Origin: Streptomyces sp. MZ04
GTDB taxonomy: Bacteria > Actinomycetota > Actinomycetes > Streptomycetales > Streptomycetaceae
Assembly: GCF_004684775.1 (NCBI RefSeq)
Contig: NZ_SRIC01000007.1
Coordinates: forward strand, 16,718-80,717
DNA length: 64,000 bases
Direction: 5' to 3'
The notes under the pieces are model-generated. The model saw only the letters and a program-made list of their open reading frames with translations. It was not told the origin of the DNA and searched no databases. A program made the translations under genes and the position numbers. Shown piece by piece: positions 48,355-57,280 of this stretch. Each line of letters opens with the position of its first letter. Position 1 is the stretch's first letter.

Positions 48355-48989
48355 GCCCCGATCCGGTACAGCGAGTGGGTCCAGGAGAAGGTGCCGTTGT
48401 CCACGTACCAGTCGTGCGAGGCCCAGTTGTAGCGGTCGCTGGAGGGCCAGGGGTCGCCCCAGTAGACCCAGCTCTGCGCATCGTCGTACCCGTAGAGGAC
48501 GTGCATGTGGCCGCCGCCGCCCGACCACTGGATGCGGGTCTCCACCGGGCGGCCCGCGTTGATCTCGGTCTGCACGGTCGGATAGCGCAGCCAACCGGTC
48601 ACATAGGAGCCGGAGTTGATGCCCGCCCACTCCAGGCCGTTCTGTACGTTGCCCAGCGTGGCCTGATTGTTGGGGCACTCGGTGTTCTGGTTGCGCCCGA
48701 AGGCGGCGTTGCAGAACTGGTTCTGGCTGTACTTCCTGCCGTAGAAGGCGGCGATGGTGTTCCCGCCGGCGGCCCAGCACCAGTTGGTCTTCTCCTGGGC
48801 CTGCATCGTGATGTTCAGCCGCTTGGCGGCGAGGGCGGAGGGGCTGGAGGGACCGGGGGGTCCTGCCGCGTCGGGGACGGCCGTAGCCGTGGCCGTCGGC
48901 GCGGCCATCAGGCCCGCCGCCACGACGGCGAGCGCGGACAACCGTCTGCGTCTGCTGTACCTGCTGTACCTGCTGTTTCTCTGGCGCAT
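48351..48989 (-). CDS. Secreted papain-like cysteine protease (C39/AvrRpt2-like)
   Basis: The product has 212 residues with a good GGAGGAACGCG-ATG start. A basic SRYSRYSRRRR tail and a signal peptide (to about residue 37) are followed by a compact protease domain. Catalytic Cys71 is in NWCWAAGGNT, His161 in GGGGHMHVLYGYDD and Asp179 in YWGDPW. Similar secreted proteins are annotated as papain-like or AvrRpt2-type proteases. Substrates are unknown. It is cotranscribed with the membrane-anchored protein through a GTGA overlap. Confidence 0.88.
   Translation of the reverse strand: MRQRNSRYSRYSRRRRLSALAVVAAGLMAAPTATATAVPDAAGPPGPSSPSALAAKRLNITMQAQEKTNWCWAAGGNTIAAFYGRKYSQNQFCNAAFGRNQNTECPNNQATLGNVQNGLEWAGINSGSYVTGWLRYPTVQTEINAGRPVETRIQWSGGGGHMHVLYGYDDAQSWVYWGDPWPSSDRYNWASHDWYVDNGTFSWTHSLYRIGA
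48952..48978. repeat. 9-bp tandem repeat inside the protease signal peptide
   Basis: CTGCTGTAC occurs twice, then CTGCTGTTT, encoding the repeated Ser-Arg-Tyr of the positively charged N-region. Confidence 0.85.
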
Positions 48990-49190
48990 CGCGTTCCTCC
49001 CGAGTGGGGGCGAAGGGTGGAGGAGCGCGTCCGGACGCTGCGATTGAGCATCGAGTGTTGTCCGGTGCAGGTCAACACGGTTCAATGCGGGATTACTTGG
49101 GCCGGTGAACGACGGCGTACGTATGTGAACACCCCTCGTACGTCCACCTGGTGGCCCGTTCCGACCGGCGCGTACGCCCGGGCGGCCGAT

Positions 49191-49202
49191 GTGAATGTTC
49201 AC
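49191..49202. promoter_or_regulatory. Palindrome GTGAATGTTCAC before the HTH regulator
   Basis: Five-base arms around a TG centre end 15 bp before the ATG at 49218. A related TGTGAACAC occurs near 49126. It may be an autoregulatory site of the HTH protein or of the divergent protease pair. Confidence 0.4.
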
Positions 49203-49217
49203 GGAAGGGGCCTTGCG

Positions 49218-50174
49218 ATGCGGCACGGCACACAGCTCGCGGACGAGCCGGCTGCGGACCTGGAGACCGCGCTGCGCACCGGTCCCTTCCATGTGGCGTT
49301 GCGGGCCGCGATCGCCGCCCGCCGCCTCCCCCTGCAACGGGTACGTCATCATCTCGCGCGGCACGGCGTCAATGTCGGTGTGACGAGCCTGAGTTACTGG
49401 CAGCAGGGTGCGCGGCGCCCCCAGCGCACCGAGTCGCTGCGCGCCGTACGCGCCCTGGAGGAGATCCTCCAGCTCCCCGAGGAGTCACTGATCCGGCTCC
49501 TGGCGCAGCCCGCCCATTCCTCGGCGAAGCCCGGCTTCGAACGCCCCGCCGCCCGCTCCTACCGCTCGCTCATCGAGGCCTCCGACGTCGTGCAGCGCCT
49601 CCTCGGCGAGCTGGAGTCCCCGCTCGACGGCGGCCTGCACACCGTCGGCCATCACGAGCGGGTGCGGATCGGCGCGCGCCGCGAGCTGCTCGGCCGCGAC
49701 TCGCAGCACGTCGTGCGCTCCCACCGGGACGACGTGGACCGCTACCTCGCGATCTACCACGGCGATCCCGGCTGCGTGCCCGAACACATCGGCGTACACG
49801 CCCTGGAGAACTGCCGCACCGGACGCGTGCGGTGGCATCACGAGACGGGCGTGCTCGTCGCCGAGCTGCTCTTCGACGCGCGCCTGCGCGCGGGAGACAC
49901 CCATCTGTTCCGCTACGGCTTCGAGGACGGCACGGCGGGCACGTCCACCGAGTATCTGCGCGGCTTCACCTACGCGGGCGGGCAGTACGCGCTGCAGGTG
50001 CGCTTCGACGAGGGTGCCCTGCCGCTGCGCTGCCACCGCTTCGCCCAGCATTCGGCGGCCGCGCCGCGCGGTGGCCGCCAGGAGCTGACGCTGAGCGGCA
50101 GCCATCGGTCGGTGCACATCGTGGAGCAGCAGGTGCGGGCGGGGCTCCTGGGGATCGCGTGGGACTGGGAGTGA
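49218..50174 (+). CDS. Actinobacterial XRE-like HTH regulator
   Basis: The product has 318 residues. The ATG at 49218 has GGAAGGGG seven nt upstream. The N-terminal HTH is unusual: RRLPLQRVRHHLARHGVNVGVTSLSYWQQGARRPQRTESLRAV (about residues 37-79). The larger C-terminal domain (RSYRSLIEASDVVQRLLGELESPLDGGLHTVGHHERV, then a beta-rich part) has no family I can name. Proteins of this shape are frequent as XRE regulators in Streptomyces. The divergent neighbour is the secreted protease operon, a possible target. Confidence 0.8.
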   Translation: MRHGTQLADEPAADLETALRTGPFHVALRAAIAARRLPLQRVRHHLARHGVNVGVTSLSYWQQGARRPQRTESLRAVRALEEILQLPEESLIRLLAQPAHSSAKPGFERPAARSYRSLIEASDVVQRLLGELESPLDGGLHTVGHHERVRIGARRELLGRDSQHVVRSHRDDVDRYLAIYHGDPGCVPEHIGVHALENCRTGRVRWHHETGVLVAELLFDARLRAGDTHLFRYGFEDGTAGTSTEYLRGFTYAGGQYALQVRFDEGALPLRCHRFAQHSAAAPRGGRQELTLSGSHRSVHIVEQQVRAGLLGIAWDWE

Positions 50175-50199
50175 ACCGCCCGCCCGGCTGATCGCGCCG

Positions 50200-50625
50200 T
50201 TACGCCCCCGGCCCCGCGACGATCTTGCCCTTCCCCACCTTCACCGGCAGCTCGGAGAGCGGGACGGTGGCGGGCTCGTGCAGGACCTTGCCGTTGGTGG
50301 CATCGAACTGGCTGCCGTGGCAGGGGCAGGTGAGCTTGTGCCCCTCCAGGTTGTTGATGGGGCACCGCTCGTGCGTGCAGATGGTGCTGAACGCCTTGTA
50401 CTCGTCGTCCGTGATGCGGCTGACCACGACGTTCTCGTCGGTGTAGAGCTTCGATGCGCCCACCTTGATCTCGTCGGACGCGCCGAGGTCCACCGGCGCG
50501 GTCGGCGCGGAGCGGTTGCCGCCACCGTCGCCGGACGAGCAGGCCGTGATGCCGAGCCCGGCGGCCGGCACGAGGGTGGCGGCGCGCAGCACGGTGCGAC
50601 GGGCGGGGGGCGGCGTGCCGGGCAT
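50200..50625 (-). CDS. Tat-type Rieske [2Fe-2S] lipoprotein
   Basis: The product has 141 residues from an ATG with GGAGAG just upstream; a longer form from 50649 is possible. The N-terminus PARRTVLRAATLVPAAGLGITAC combines a twin-arginine signal with a lipobox ending at Cys29. The Rieske ligands are Cys83 and His85 (TICTHERCP) and Cys100 and His103 (LTCPCHGSQFD). Cys88 and Cys102 can form the stabilising disulfide. It is therefore a folded iron-sulfur lipoprotein on the outer face of the membrane. The redox partner is unknown. Confidence 0.9.
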   Translation of the reverse strand: MPGTPPPARRTVLRAATLVPAAGLGITACSSGDGGGNRSAPTAPVDLGASDEIKVGASKLYTDENVVVSRITDDEYKAFSTICTHERCPINNLEGHKLTCPCHGSQFDATNGKVLHEPATVPLSELPVKVGKGKIVAGPGA

Positions 50626-50832
50626 GGACTCTCCACAGGTCAGGCGCATCGGTGACGGATCAGACCATACCGGTGCGGGATCGCGCGCCCGTGTTGGGTG
50701 CGACCGTGCCCGAGTGCCGCCCGGATCGGCCCGTGTCCGCCCAGAAGCCCTAGCCTGTGCGCAGGCCGGGGAGCCAGGGAGCCGGTGCGCGGCTGCCGCG
50801 CCGTACGACCGCAGAGCCGAGAGGAACCACCC

Positions 50833-51753
50833 GTGATAGTCGTCGCCGGAGAGGCCCTGATCGACCTCGTCCCGCAGGATTCCGCCGGCGCCGTGCCGCC
50901 CTCGCTGCCCCCGCTCGCCCCGCGGCTTGGCGGCGGGCCGTACAACACCGCGGTGGCCCTCGGCCGCCTCGGCTCGCCCGTCGCCTTCTGCTCGCGGATC
51001 TCGCGGGACGCGTTCGGTGACGCGCTGGTGGAGGGGCTGCGGGCCGCCGACGTCGATGTGTCGTACGTCCAGCGGGGCGCGGAACCGACGACGCTCGCCG
51101 TCGCCTCGATCGGCCCGGACGGCTCCGCCGGTTACTCCTTCTACGTCGATGGCACCGCCGACCGGCTCTTCACGGCCCCGGACCGGCTGCCCGACGGCGT
51201 ACGCGCGGTGTCGTTCGGCACCTGCTCGCTCGTCCTCGAACCGGGCGCGAGCGCGTACGAGGAGCTGATGCGCCGGGAGTCGGCGCGGGGCGTCTTCACC
51301 GCGCTCGATCCGAACATCCGGGCCGGTCTGATCCCGGACGCGGACGCCTACCGGGCCCGCTTCAAGAGCTGGCTGCCCTCGGTCTCACTCCTCAAACTGT
51401 CGGAGGACGACGCGAGTTGGCTCGGCGGCACGCCGCGCGAGTGGCTCGCGTCGGGCCCCGGCGCTGTGGTGATCACTCGGGGCGGCAAGGGTCTTACGGT
51501 CTTCACGCGGGACGGCGGGGAGTGGTCCGTGCCGGGTGAGCAGGTCGACGTCGTGGACACCATCGGCGCGGGCGACACGGTCAACGCGGCGCTGCTGCAC
51601 GGGCTTTCCCTCCGGAACGCGCTGTCCACGCCGGGCCTGGCCGCGCTCGGCGCGGACGGCTGGGGCGAGGTTCTGCGCCTGGCGGCACGCGCGGCGGCAA
51701 TCACCGTGTCCCGCGCGGGCGCCGAGCCGCCGCACGCGGCGGAACTGGCCTGA
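50833..51753 (+). CDS. PfkB-family carbohydrate kinase
   Basis: The product has 306 residues from the GTG at 50833 (VIVVAGEALIDLVP). GAGAGGAA lies 8-15 nt upstream. The GGGPYNTAVALGRLG motif (about residues 33-47) and the C-terminal ATP/catalytic DTIGAGDTVNAALLHG (about 238-253, base Asp in GAGD) identify the ribokinase/fructokinase fold. The sugar is not evident. The stop codon stands at the edge of a ~29-bp imperfect repeat array (51732-51874). Confidence 0.92.
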   Translation: MIVVAGEALIDLVPQDSAGAVPPSLPPLAPRLGGGPYNTAVALGRLGSPVAFCSRISRDAFGDALVEGLRAADVDVSYVQRGAEPTTLAVASIGPDGSAGYSFYVDGTADRLFTAPDRLPDGVRAVSFGTCSLVLEPGASAYEELMRRESARGVFTALDPNIRAGLIPDADAYRARFKSWLPSVSLLKLSEDDASWLGGTPREWLASGPGAVVITRGGKGLTVFTRDGGEWSVPGEQVDVVDTIGAGDTVNAALLHGLSLRNALSTPGLAALGADGWGEVLRLAARAAAITVSRAGAEPPHAAELA

Positions 51754-51874
51754 GGGCGGTCAGCGGGGCGGGGCTGGCCTGAGGCGGGACAGCGGGGCGG
51801 AGCTGGCCCGAGACCAGACAGCCGGGCGGAACCGGCCTGAGGCCCAGCCCGGCGGAACCGGGCCCGAGGCCTCA
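51732..51874. repeat. About 29-bp imperfect tandem array linking two convergent stop codons
   Basis: Units resembling GCGGGGCGGAGCTGGCCTGA begin at 51763, 51792, 51821 and 51847, with a diverged first unit at 51732 that contains the kinase stop. Each unit carries CTGGCCTGAGG-like sequence. The last unit ends at the stop codon of the minus-strand regulator. Confidence 0.7.
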
Positions 51875-52726
51875 GCCGTTCACCGCGCGCAGGCCGCCCG
51901 GCTGGCGGCCGTTGAGGCGGTCGAGCGCCGCCGACGAGGCGTCATCGGCCGGGAGATACACCACCAGGCGCTGTTCGTCGCCCTCGGGCAGGGCCAGCGT
52001 CTCGTACGACAGAACCAGCGCGCCGACCTCGGGATGCGTCATGCGGTCGACGCCGCTGCGCCGCGGCAGCCGCGGCACGGTCGCCATGCGGTCGGCGAAC
52101 GGGGCGCCCGCGATGACGGTCAGCTCGTCGGCGAACCCCTCGGCATGGGGGTCGCTGAGCATGGAGTCCAACCGGAGGCTCGCGACCTGCTCGTCGGCCA
52201 CGCGGTCCCATTCGGGGTAGGCGGCGCGGGCCCGCTCGTCGGTGAACAGGAACCGGATGAGGTTGGGCCGCTCGCCGTCCAGCAGACCGGTGGGGCCGAC
52301 GATCCGTTCGTAACCCGATGTGTACGCGAGAACATCGCTGAGCCGGTTGAGCAGCACGGCCGGGGTGGGCTCCAGGCGGTCGATCAGCGCCCGCACGGTA
52401 GGCCGGACCGACCGGGCCGGCGCGCTCGCCGTCGAGCAGCAGGGGTCGCCGCTCTTCTCCTTCTCCAGGCGGCGCAGATGGAAACGCTCCTCCACGGAGA
52501 GCCGCAGGGCGTCCGCGAGCGCGCCCATCACCTGCGGCGACGGGTGGCGGTCGCGGCCCTGTTCGAGCCGGGCCAGGTATTCGACGCTGACCCCGGCGAG
52601 CGTGGCGACCTCGGAGCGACGCAGGCCCGGCGTGCGCCGCCGCGGTCCCGTGGGCAGCCCGACCTCGGCGGGCGTGACCGCTTCACGGCAGGTGCGCAGG
52701 AAGTTGCCCAGCTCGTTGTCGCTCAC
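51872..52726 (-). CDS. XRE-family regulator with MmyB-like ligand domain
   Basis: The product has 284 residues. The HTH (LRRSEVATLAGVSVEYLARLEQGRDRHPSPQVMGALADAL, about 35-74) is followed by an MmyB-like PAS domain (PTPAVLLNRLSDVLAYTSGYE, FADELTVIAGAPFADRM, LVLSYETLALPEGDEQ). Such regulators often control an adjacent divergent redox or short-chain enzyme gene. Here the divergent gene is a YceI protein. The GTG start lacks a ribosome site but has TACGTT 6 nt upstream, indicating a leaderless transcript. Confidence 0.92.
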   Translation of the reverse strand: MSDNELGNFLRTCREAVTPAEVGLPTGPRRRTPGLRRSEVATLAGVSVEYLARLEQGRDRHPSPQVMGALADALRLSVEERFHLRRLEKEKSGDPCCSTASAPARSVRPTVRALIDRLEPTPAVLLNRLSDVLAYTSGYERIVGPTGLLDGERPNLIRFLFTDERARAAYPEWDRVADEQVASLRLDSMLSDPHAEGFADELTVIAGAPFADRMATVPRLPRRSGVDRMTHPEVGALVLSYETLALPEGDEQRLVVYLPADDASSAALDRLNGRQPGGLRAVNG

Positions 52727-52732
52727 CGATCG

Positions 52733-52738
52733 AACGTA
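52733..52738 (-). promoter_or_regulatory. -10 element TACGTT of a leaderless MmyB-type regulator transcript
   Basis: On the minus strand TACGTT ends 6 nt before the GTG at 52726, with no ribosome site. Confidence 0.45.
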
Positions 52739-52827
52739 CCAGCCATCACCGGACCGGATCGTGGCCCTGTCACTACCAGTCTCGGCCCGGCCTTCCTCGC
52801 GTCCTGGCCGCGCCGCAAGGTGGGCTC

Positions 52828-53400
52828 ATGACTCTTCAAGCGACTGACACCGGTTCCGCCGCCTCCGCTCCCGCGCTGCCGCTGGACGCCGGGACCTGGG
52901 AGATCGAGCCCTTCCACTCCGCCGTGAACTTCTCCATCCGCCACCTCGGGATCTCCAAGGTGCGGGGCCGTTTCGCCGACGTACAGGCCGAGTTGCTCGT
53001 GGGCGAGCGCGCCGAGGACTCCTCGGTGACCGCCACCATCGCACTGGCCTCGATCGACACGGGCAACAAGGACCGGGACGCGCATGTGCTCGCGTCGGAC
53101 CTCCTTGACGTCGAGAAGCGGCCGACGATGACCTACCGCTCGACGCGGATCCATGGCGCGGGCGAGGAGTGGGCCATGGAGGGCGAGCTGACCATCGGCG
53201 ATGTGACCAGGGAGGTGACGCTCGACGTGGAGTTCGGCGGTGTGGAGGGCTTCCCGGGCCAGGACCGCAGGCACGCGGGGTTCGAGGCCACGGGCGAGAT
53301 CCGCCGCAGTGACTTCGGCCTCGACTTCGCCCCGGGGCTGCTCGGCGAAGTGGTGAAGATCCAGCTGGACATGCAGTTCCTGGAGCCGGTCAGGTCCTGA
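52828..53400 (+). CDS. YceI-family lipid/isoprenoid-binding protein
   Basis: The product has 190 residues. The lipocalin-like YceI fold is marked by TWEIEPFHSAVNFSIRHLGISKVRGRF (about residues 20-46), DRDAHVLASDLLDVEKRPTM (about 82-101) and LTIGDVTREVTLDVEF (about 122-137). There is no signal peptide, so this is a cytoplasmic form. Family members bind polyisoprenoids or amides. AAGGTGGG lies shortly before the ATG. It is divergent from the MmyB-type regulator and convergent with a crotonase gene. Confidence 0.92.
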   Translation: MTLQATDTGSAASAPALPLDAGTWEIEPFHSAVNFSIRHLGISKVRGRFADVQAELLVGERAEDSSVTATIALASIDTGNKDRDAHVLASDLLDVEKRPTMTYRSTRIHGAGEEWAMEGELTIGDVTREVTLDVEFGGVEGFPGQDRRHAGFEATGEIRRSDFGLDFAPGLLGEVVKIQLDMQFLEPVRS

Positions 53401-53408
53401 ACGCGCCC

Positions 53409-54173
53409 TCAGCCGTCCGTGAACGCGCCGTGCCGTCCCGCCCCCGCGGCGAAACGGGCGGCGCCCTCGGACGCCTCGGTGAGGGCCCGCAGGCCGTGCC
53501 GGAGCTCGCCCGCCATCGCCTCCTCCTCGCTCAGGCCCGCCTGTTCGCGTACGGAGAGCCGGTCGCCCCGCATGCAGGTCTGCGGGAACGCGGCGATCTG
53601 GGCGGCGAGTGCTTCGGCCTCGGCACGGCAAGTGCCGGGCGGCACGGTCCGGTTGACCAGGCCCATGGACAGCGCCTCCGGGGCGGGCACGGGTCGGCCC
53701 GTGAGCACCAGGTCCATGGCCCTGCTCTCCCCGATGAGCCGGGGCAGCCGCACCGTTCCGCCGTCGATGAGCGGGACGCCCCAGCGGCGGCAGAACACGC
53801 CGAGCACCGCGTCCTCGTCGGCGACGCGCAGATCGCACCAGAGCGCGAGTTCGAGCCCGCCCGCGACGGCGTGCCCGGAGATCGCGGCGATGACGGGCTT
53901 GGAGAGCCGCATCCGGGTCGGCCCCATGGGCCCGTCCCCCTCCTCCGTCACCTCGTTCCCGTCCGGCGTGGCAATCGCCTTGAGATCGGCCCCCGCACAG
54001 AACGTGCCGCCCTCGCCCCACAACACGGCGACGGACGCATCGGGATCTTCGTCGAAGTCCCGGAAGGCGTCAGCTAGGGCACGAGCGGTGGGCCCGTCGA
54101 CGGCGTTCCGCACATCGGGCCGTGACAACACGACGGTGGTGACAGGACCTTGGCGTTCCGTACGTACGGTCAT
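53409..54173 (-). CDS. Enoyl-CoA hydratase/isomerase (crotonase family)
   Basis: The product has 254 residues from the ATG at 54173 (MTVRTERQGPVTTVVLSRPDVRNAV). The oxyanion-hole segments are GTFCAGADLKAIA (about 58-70) and AISGHAVAGGLELALWCD (about 97-114). The usual catalytic Glu region reads GVFCRRWGVPLIDGGTVRLPRLIG. It could hydrate enoyl-CoA or isomerise other acyl-CoA thioesters; the substrate is not clear. It ends 8 bp from the convergent yceI gene. Confidence 0.9.
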   Translation of the reverse strand: MTVRTERQGPVTTVVLSRPDVRNAVDGPTARALADAFRDFDEDPDASVAVLWGEGGTFCAGADLKAIATPDGNEVTEEGDGPMGPTRMRLSKPVIAAISGHAVAGGLELALWCDLRVADEDAVLGVFCRRWGVPLIDGGTVRLPRLIGESRAMDLVLTGRPVPAPEALSMGLVNRTVPPGTCRAEAEALAAQIAAFPQTCMRGDRLSVREQAGLSEEEAMAGELRHGLRALTEASEGAARFAAGAGRHGAFTDG

Positions 54174-54194
54174 GGGGCCAGGCGAACATGAGAA

Positions 54195-54231
54195 CGGGCC
54201 GCAGAACAAGGGGAACTCGTCCTGCGGCCCG
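54195..54231 (-). terminator. Hairpin downstream of uvrA
   Basis: CGGGCCGCAG and CTGCGGCCCG form a perfect 10-bp stem around a 17-nt loop, in the gap between uvrA and the crotonase gene. Confidence 0.7.
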
Positions 54232-54237
54232 CCAGAA

Positions 54238-54274
54238 GCGCCCCAAAGGGGCGCGGGGAACTGCGCGACCAGCC
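54238..54274. repeat. Dispersed Streptomyces intergenic hairpin repeat, copy 2
   Basis: GCGCCCC, AAA, GGGGCGC form the hairpin, followed by GCGGGGAACTGCGCGACC, as in copy 1 at 14478-14517. It also lies just past the stop of a minus-strand gene (uvrA) and has the same orientation. Confidence 0.85.
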
Positions 54275-54307
54275 CCCACGCACCCGCAGACGCGCTACAA
54301 CAAACCG

Positions 54308-57280
54308 TCAGCTCTTGCGGGCCTTGGCAGCCACCTTCTTCGGAGCAGCCTTCTTCGGCGCGGCCTTCTTGGCGGCAACCTTCTTAGCAGCAGCCTTACG
54401 CACCGGCTGACGCCCCTGCGCGGCCCCATCACTGATGCGGTCCGCCGAGATGATCTCCCGCAGGAACTTGCCCGTGTGGCTCGCCGGCACCCCGGCGACC
54501 TCCTCGGGCGTGCCCTCGGCGATGACCAGACCGCCGCCGTTGCCACCCTCGGGGCCCATGTCGACGACCCAGTCGGCCGTCTTGATGACGTCGAGGTTGT
54601 GCTCGATCACGATGACCGTGTTGCCCTTGTCGACAAGCCCGGAGAGCACCGTGATCAGCTTGCTGATGTCCTCGAAGTGCAGACCGGTGGTCGGCTCGTC
54701 CAGGACGTACACGGTCCGCCCTGTCGACCGCTTCTGCAGCTCGCTCGCCAGCTTCACGCGCTGCGCCTCGCCGCCGGAGAGCGTCGGCGCGGACTGCCCG
54801 AGACGCACGTACCCGAGACCGACGTCGTTGAGCGTGCGCAGGTGACGCGCGATCGCCGGAACCGCCTCGAAGAAGTCGAGCGCCTCCTCGATCGGCATGT
54901 CCAGGACCTCGGCGATGGACTTGCCCTTGTAGTGGACGTCCAGCGTCTCGCGGTTGTACCGCGCCCCGTGGCAGACCTCGCACGGCACGTACACGTCCGG
55001 CAGGAAGTTCATCTCGATCTTGATGGTGCCGTCGCCGGAGCAGTTCTCGCAGCGCCCGCCCTTGACGTTGAAGGAGAAGCGGCCGGGCAGATAGCCGCGG
55101 ACCTTCGCCTCCATCGTCTCCGCGAAGAGCTTGCGGACGTGGTCGAAGACTCCGGTGTACGTCGCCGGGTTCGATCGCGGCGTACGGCCGATGGGCGACT
55201 GGTCGACGTGCACGACCTTGTCGACCAGGTCGTCGCCGTCCACGCGCGTGTGCCGCCCGGGAACGGACCGTGCGCCGTTCAGCTCGCGCGCCAGGTGCGT
55301 GTAGAGGATGTCGTTCACGAGCGTCGACTTGCCCGAGCCCGATACGCCCGTGACGGCGGTGAGGACGCCGAGCGGGAAGGAGACGTCGATGTCCTGGAGG
55401 TTGTTCTCCCGGGCGCCGTGCACGGTGAGCTGCCGGGAGGGGTCGGCGGGGCGGCGCAGGTCCGGGACCGGGATGGACCGCTTGCCCGACAGGTACTGCC
55501 CGGTGATCGACTTGTCGTTGGCGAGCAGCTCCTTCATGGAGCCGCTGTGCACGACCTTGCCGCCGTGCTCGCCCGCGCCGGGGCCGATGTCGACGACCCA
55601 GTCGGCGACCTTGATGGTGTCCTCGTCGTGCTCGACGACGATGAGCGTGTTGCCCATGTCGCGCAGCCGTACGAGGGTCTCGATGAGCCGGTGGTTGTCG
55701 CGCTGGTGGAGGCCGATGGACGGCTCGTCCAGTACGTAGAGCACGCCGACGAGGCCGGAGCCGATCTGCGTGGCCAGGCGGATGCGCTGGGCCTCGCCTC
55801 CGGAGAGGGTGCCCGCCGCGCGGTTCAGGGAGAGATAGTCCAGGCCGACGTCGACCAGGAACCGCAGCCGTTCGTTGACCTCCTTCAGGACCCGCTCGGC
55901 GATCTTCTTGTCGCGGGCGCCCAGCTTCAGCTCGGCGAGGAAGTCCGCGCAGTCGCTGATGGACATCGCGGCGACCTCGGCGATGGACTTCCCCATGACC
56001 GAGACGGCCAGGACGATCGGCTTGAGGCGCGTGCCCTCACAGGTGGGGCAGGGCACCTCGCGCATGTAGCCCTCGAAGCGCTCGCGGCTCGCGTCGCTCT
56101 CGGCCTCGCTGTGCCGGCGCTTGACGAAGGGGACGGCGCCTTCGAAGGCGGTCGTGTAGACCCGCTCGCGGCCGTACCGGTTCCGGTAGCGGACCTCGAT
56201 CTGCGTCTTGTGGCCGTGCAGCAGGGCCTTCTTGGCGCGCTGCGGCAGGCCCGCCCAGGGCATGTCGGTGGAGAAGCCGAGGGCGTCGGCGAGGGCTCCC
56301 ACGAGCCGGCCGAAGTAGTCCTTGGTGTGGCCGTGCGACCAGGGGTGGATGGCGCCCTCGTCGAGCGACTTGTCCTCGTCCGGGACGATCAGCTCGGGGT
56401 CGACCTCCATGCGCGTACCGATACCCGTGCAGTCCGGGCAGGCGCCGAAGGGCGAGTTGAAGGAGAAGGAGCGGGGCTCGAGCTCCTCGAACGACAGGTC
56501 GTCGTACGGGCAGTACAGGTGCTCCGAGTACATGCGCTCACGCTCGGGATCGTCCTCGGGGAGGTCGACGAAGTCGAGGACGACCATGCCTCCGGAGAGG
56601 CCGAGGGCGGTCTCCACGGAGTCGGTCAGGCGGCGCTTGGCGGAGTCCTTCACCGTGAGGCGGTCGACGACCACCTCGATGGTGTGCTTCTCCTGCTTCT
56701 TGAGCGTGGGCGGCTCGGAGAGCTGGATCGTCTCGCCGTCGACCCGCGCGCGGCTGTAGCCCTTGGTCTGGAGGTCGGCGAAGAGGTCGACGAACTCGCC
56801 CTTGCGCTCGCGGACCAGCGGGGACAGGACCTGGAAGCGGCTGCCCTCGGGCAGCTCGAGGACCTTGTCGACGATGGCCTGCGGCGACTGCCGGGAGATC
56901 GGGCGGCCGCACTCGGGGCAGTGCGGCTTGCCGATGCGCGCGAAGAGCAGGCGGAGGTAGTCGTACACCTCCGTGATCGTGCCGACCGTCGAGCGCGGGT
57001 TGCGCGAGGTCGACTTCTGGTCGATGGAGACCGCGGGCGAAAGGCCCTCGATGAAGTCGACGTCCGGCTTGTCCATCTGACCGAGGAACTGCCGGGCGTA
57101 CGAGGAGAGGGACTCGACGTACCGCCGCTGGCCCTCGGCGAAGATCGTGTCGAACGCGAGCGAGGACTTGCCCGACCCGGAGAGCCCGGTGAAGACGATG
57201 AGGGAGTCACGCGGGAGGTCGAGCGAGACGTTTTTGAGATTGTGCTCGCGCGCGCCACGGACGATGAGACGGTCGGCCAC
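54308..57280 (-). CDS. uvrA: Excinuclease ABC subunit A
   Basis: The product has 990 residues from the GTG at 57280 ([18 protein letters not shown]), supported by AAAGGTG about 11 nt upstream; a GTG at 57292 would add four residues. It has two ABC domains: Walker A at 32-40 (GLSGSGKSS) and again at GVSGSGKST (about residue 640), both LSGGEAQR signatures, and zinc-finger CxxC pairs ([17 protein letters not shown]). It finds DNA damage with UvrB. The last ~32 residues are a Lys/Ala/Pro tail ([20 protein letters not shown]). Confidence 0.97.
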   Translation of the reverse strand: MADRLIVRGAREHNLKNVSLDLPRDSLIVFTGLSGSGKSSLAFDTIFAEGQRRYVESLSSYARQFLGQMDKPDVDFIEGLSPAVSIDQKSTSRNPRSTVGTITEVYDYLRLLFARIGKPHCPECGRPISRQSPQAIVDKVLELPEGSRFQVLSPLVRERKGEFVDLFADLQTKGYSRARVDGETIQLSEPPTLKKQEKHTIEVVVDRLTVKDSAKRRLTDSVETALGLSGGMVVLDFVDLPEDDPERERMYSEHLYCPYDDLSFEELEPRSFSFNSPFGACPDCTGIGTRMEVDPELIVPDEDKSLDEGAIHPWSHGHTKDYFGRLVGALADALGFSTDMPWAGLPQRAKKALLHGHKTQIEVRYRNRYGRERVYTTAFEGAVPFVKRRHSEAESDASRERFEGYMREVPCPTCEGTRLKPIVLAVSVMGKSIAEVAAMSISDCADFLAELKLGARDKKIAERVLKEVNERLRFLVDVGLDYLSLNRAAGTLSGGEAQRIRLATQIGSGLVGVLYVLDEPSIGLHQRDNHRLIETLVRLRDMGNTLIVVEHDEDTIKVADWVVDIGPGAGEHGGKVVHSGSMKELLANDKSITGQYLSGKRSIPVPDLRRPADPSRQLTVHGARENNLQDIDVSFPLGVLTAVTGVSGSGKSTLVNDILYTHLARELNGARSVPGRHTRVDGDDLVDKVVHVDQSPIGRTPRSNPATYTGVFDHVRKLFAETMEAKVRGYLPGRFSFNVKGGRCENCSGDGTIKIEMNFLPDVYVPCEVCHGARYNRETLDVHYKGKSIAEVLDMPIEEALDFFEAVPAIARHLRTLNDVGLGYVRLGQSAPTLSGGEAQRVKLASELQKRSTGRTVYVLDEPTTGLHFEDISKLITVLSGLVDKGNTVIVIEHNLDVIKTADWVVDMGPEGGNGGGLVIAEGTPEEVAGVPASHTGKFLREIISADRISDGAAQGRQPVRKAAAKKVAAKKAAPKKAAPKKVAAKARKS

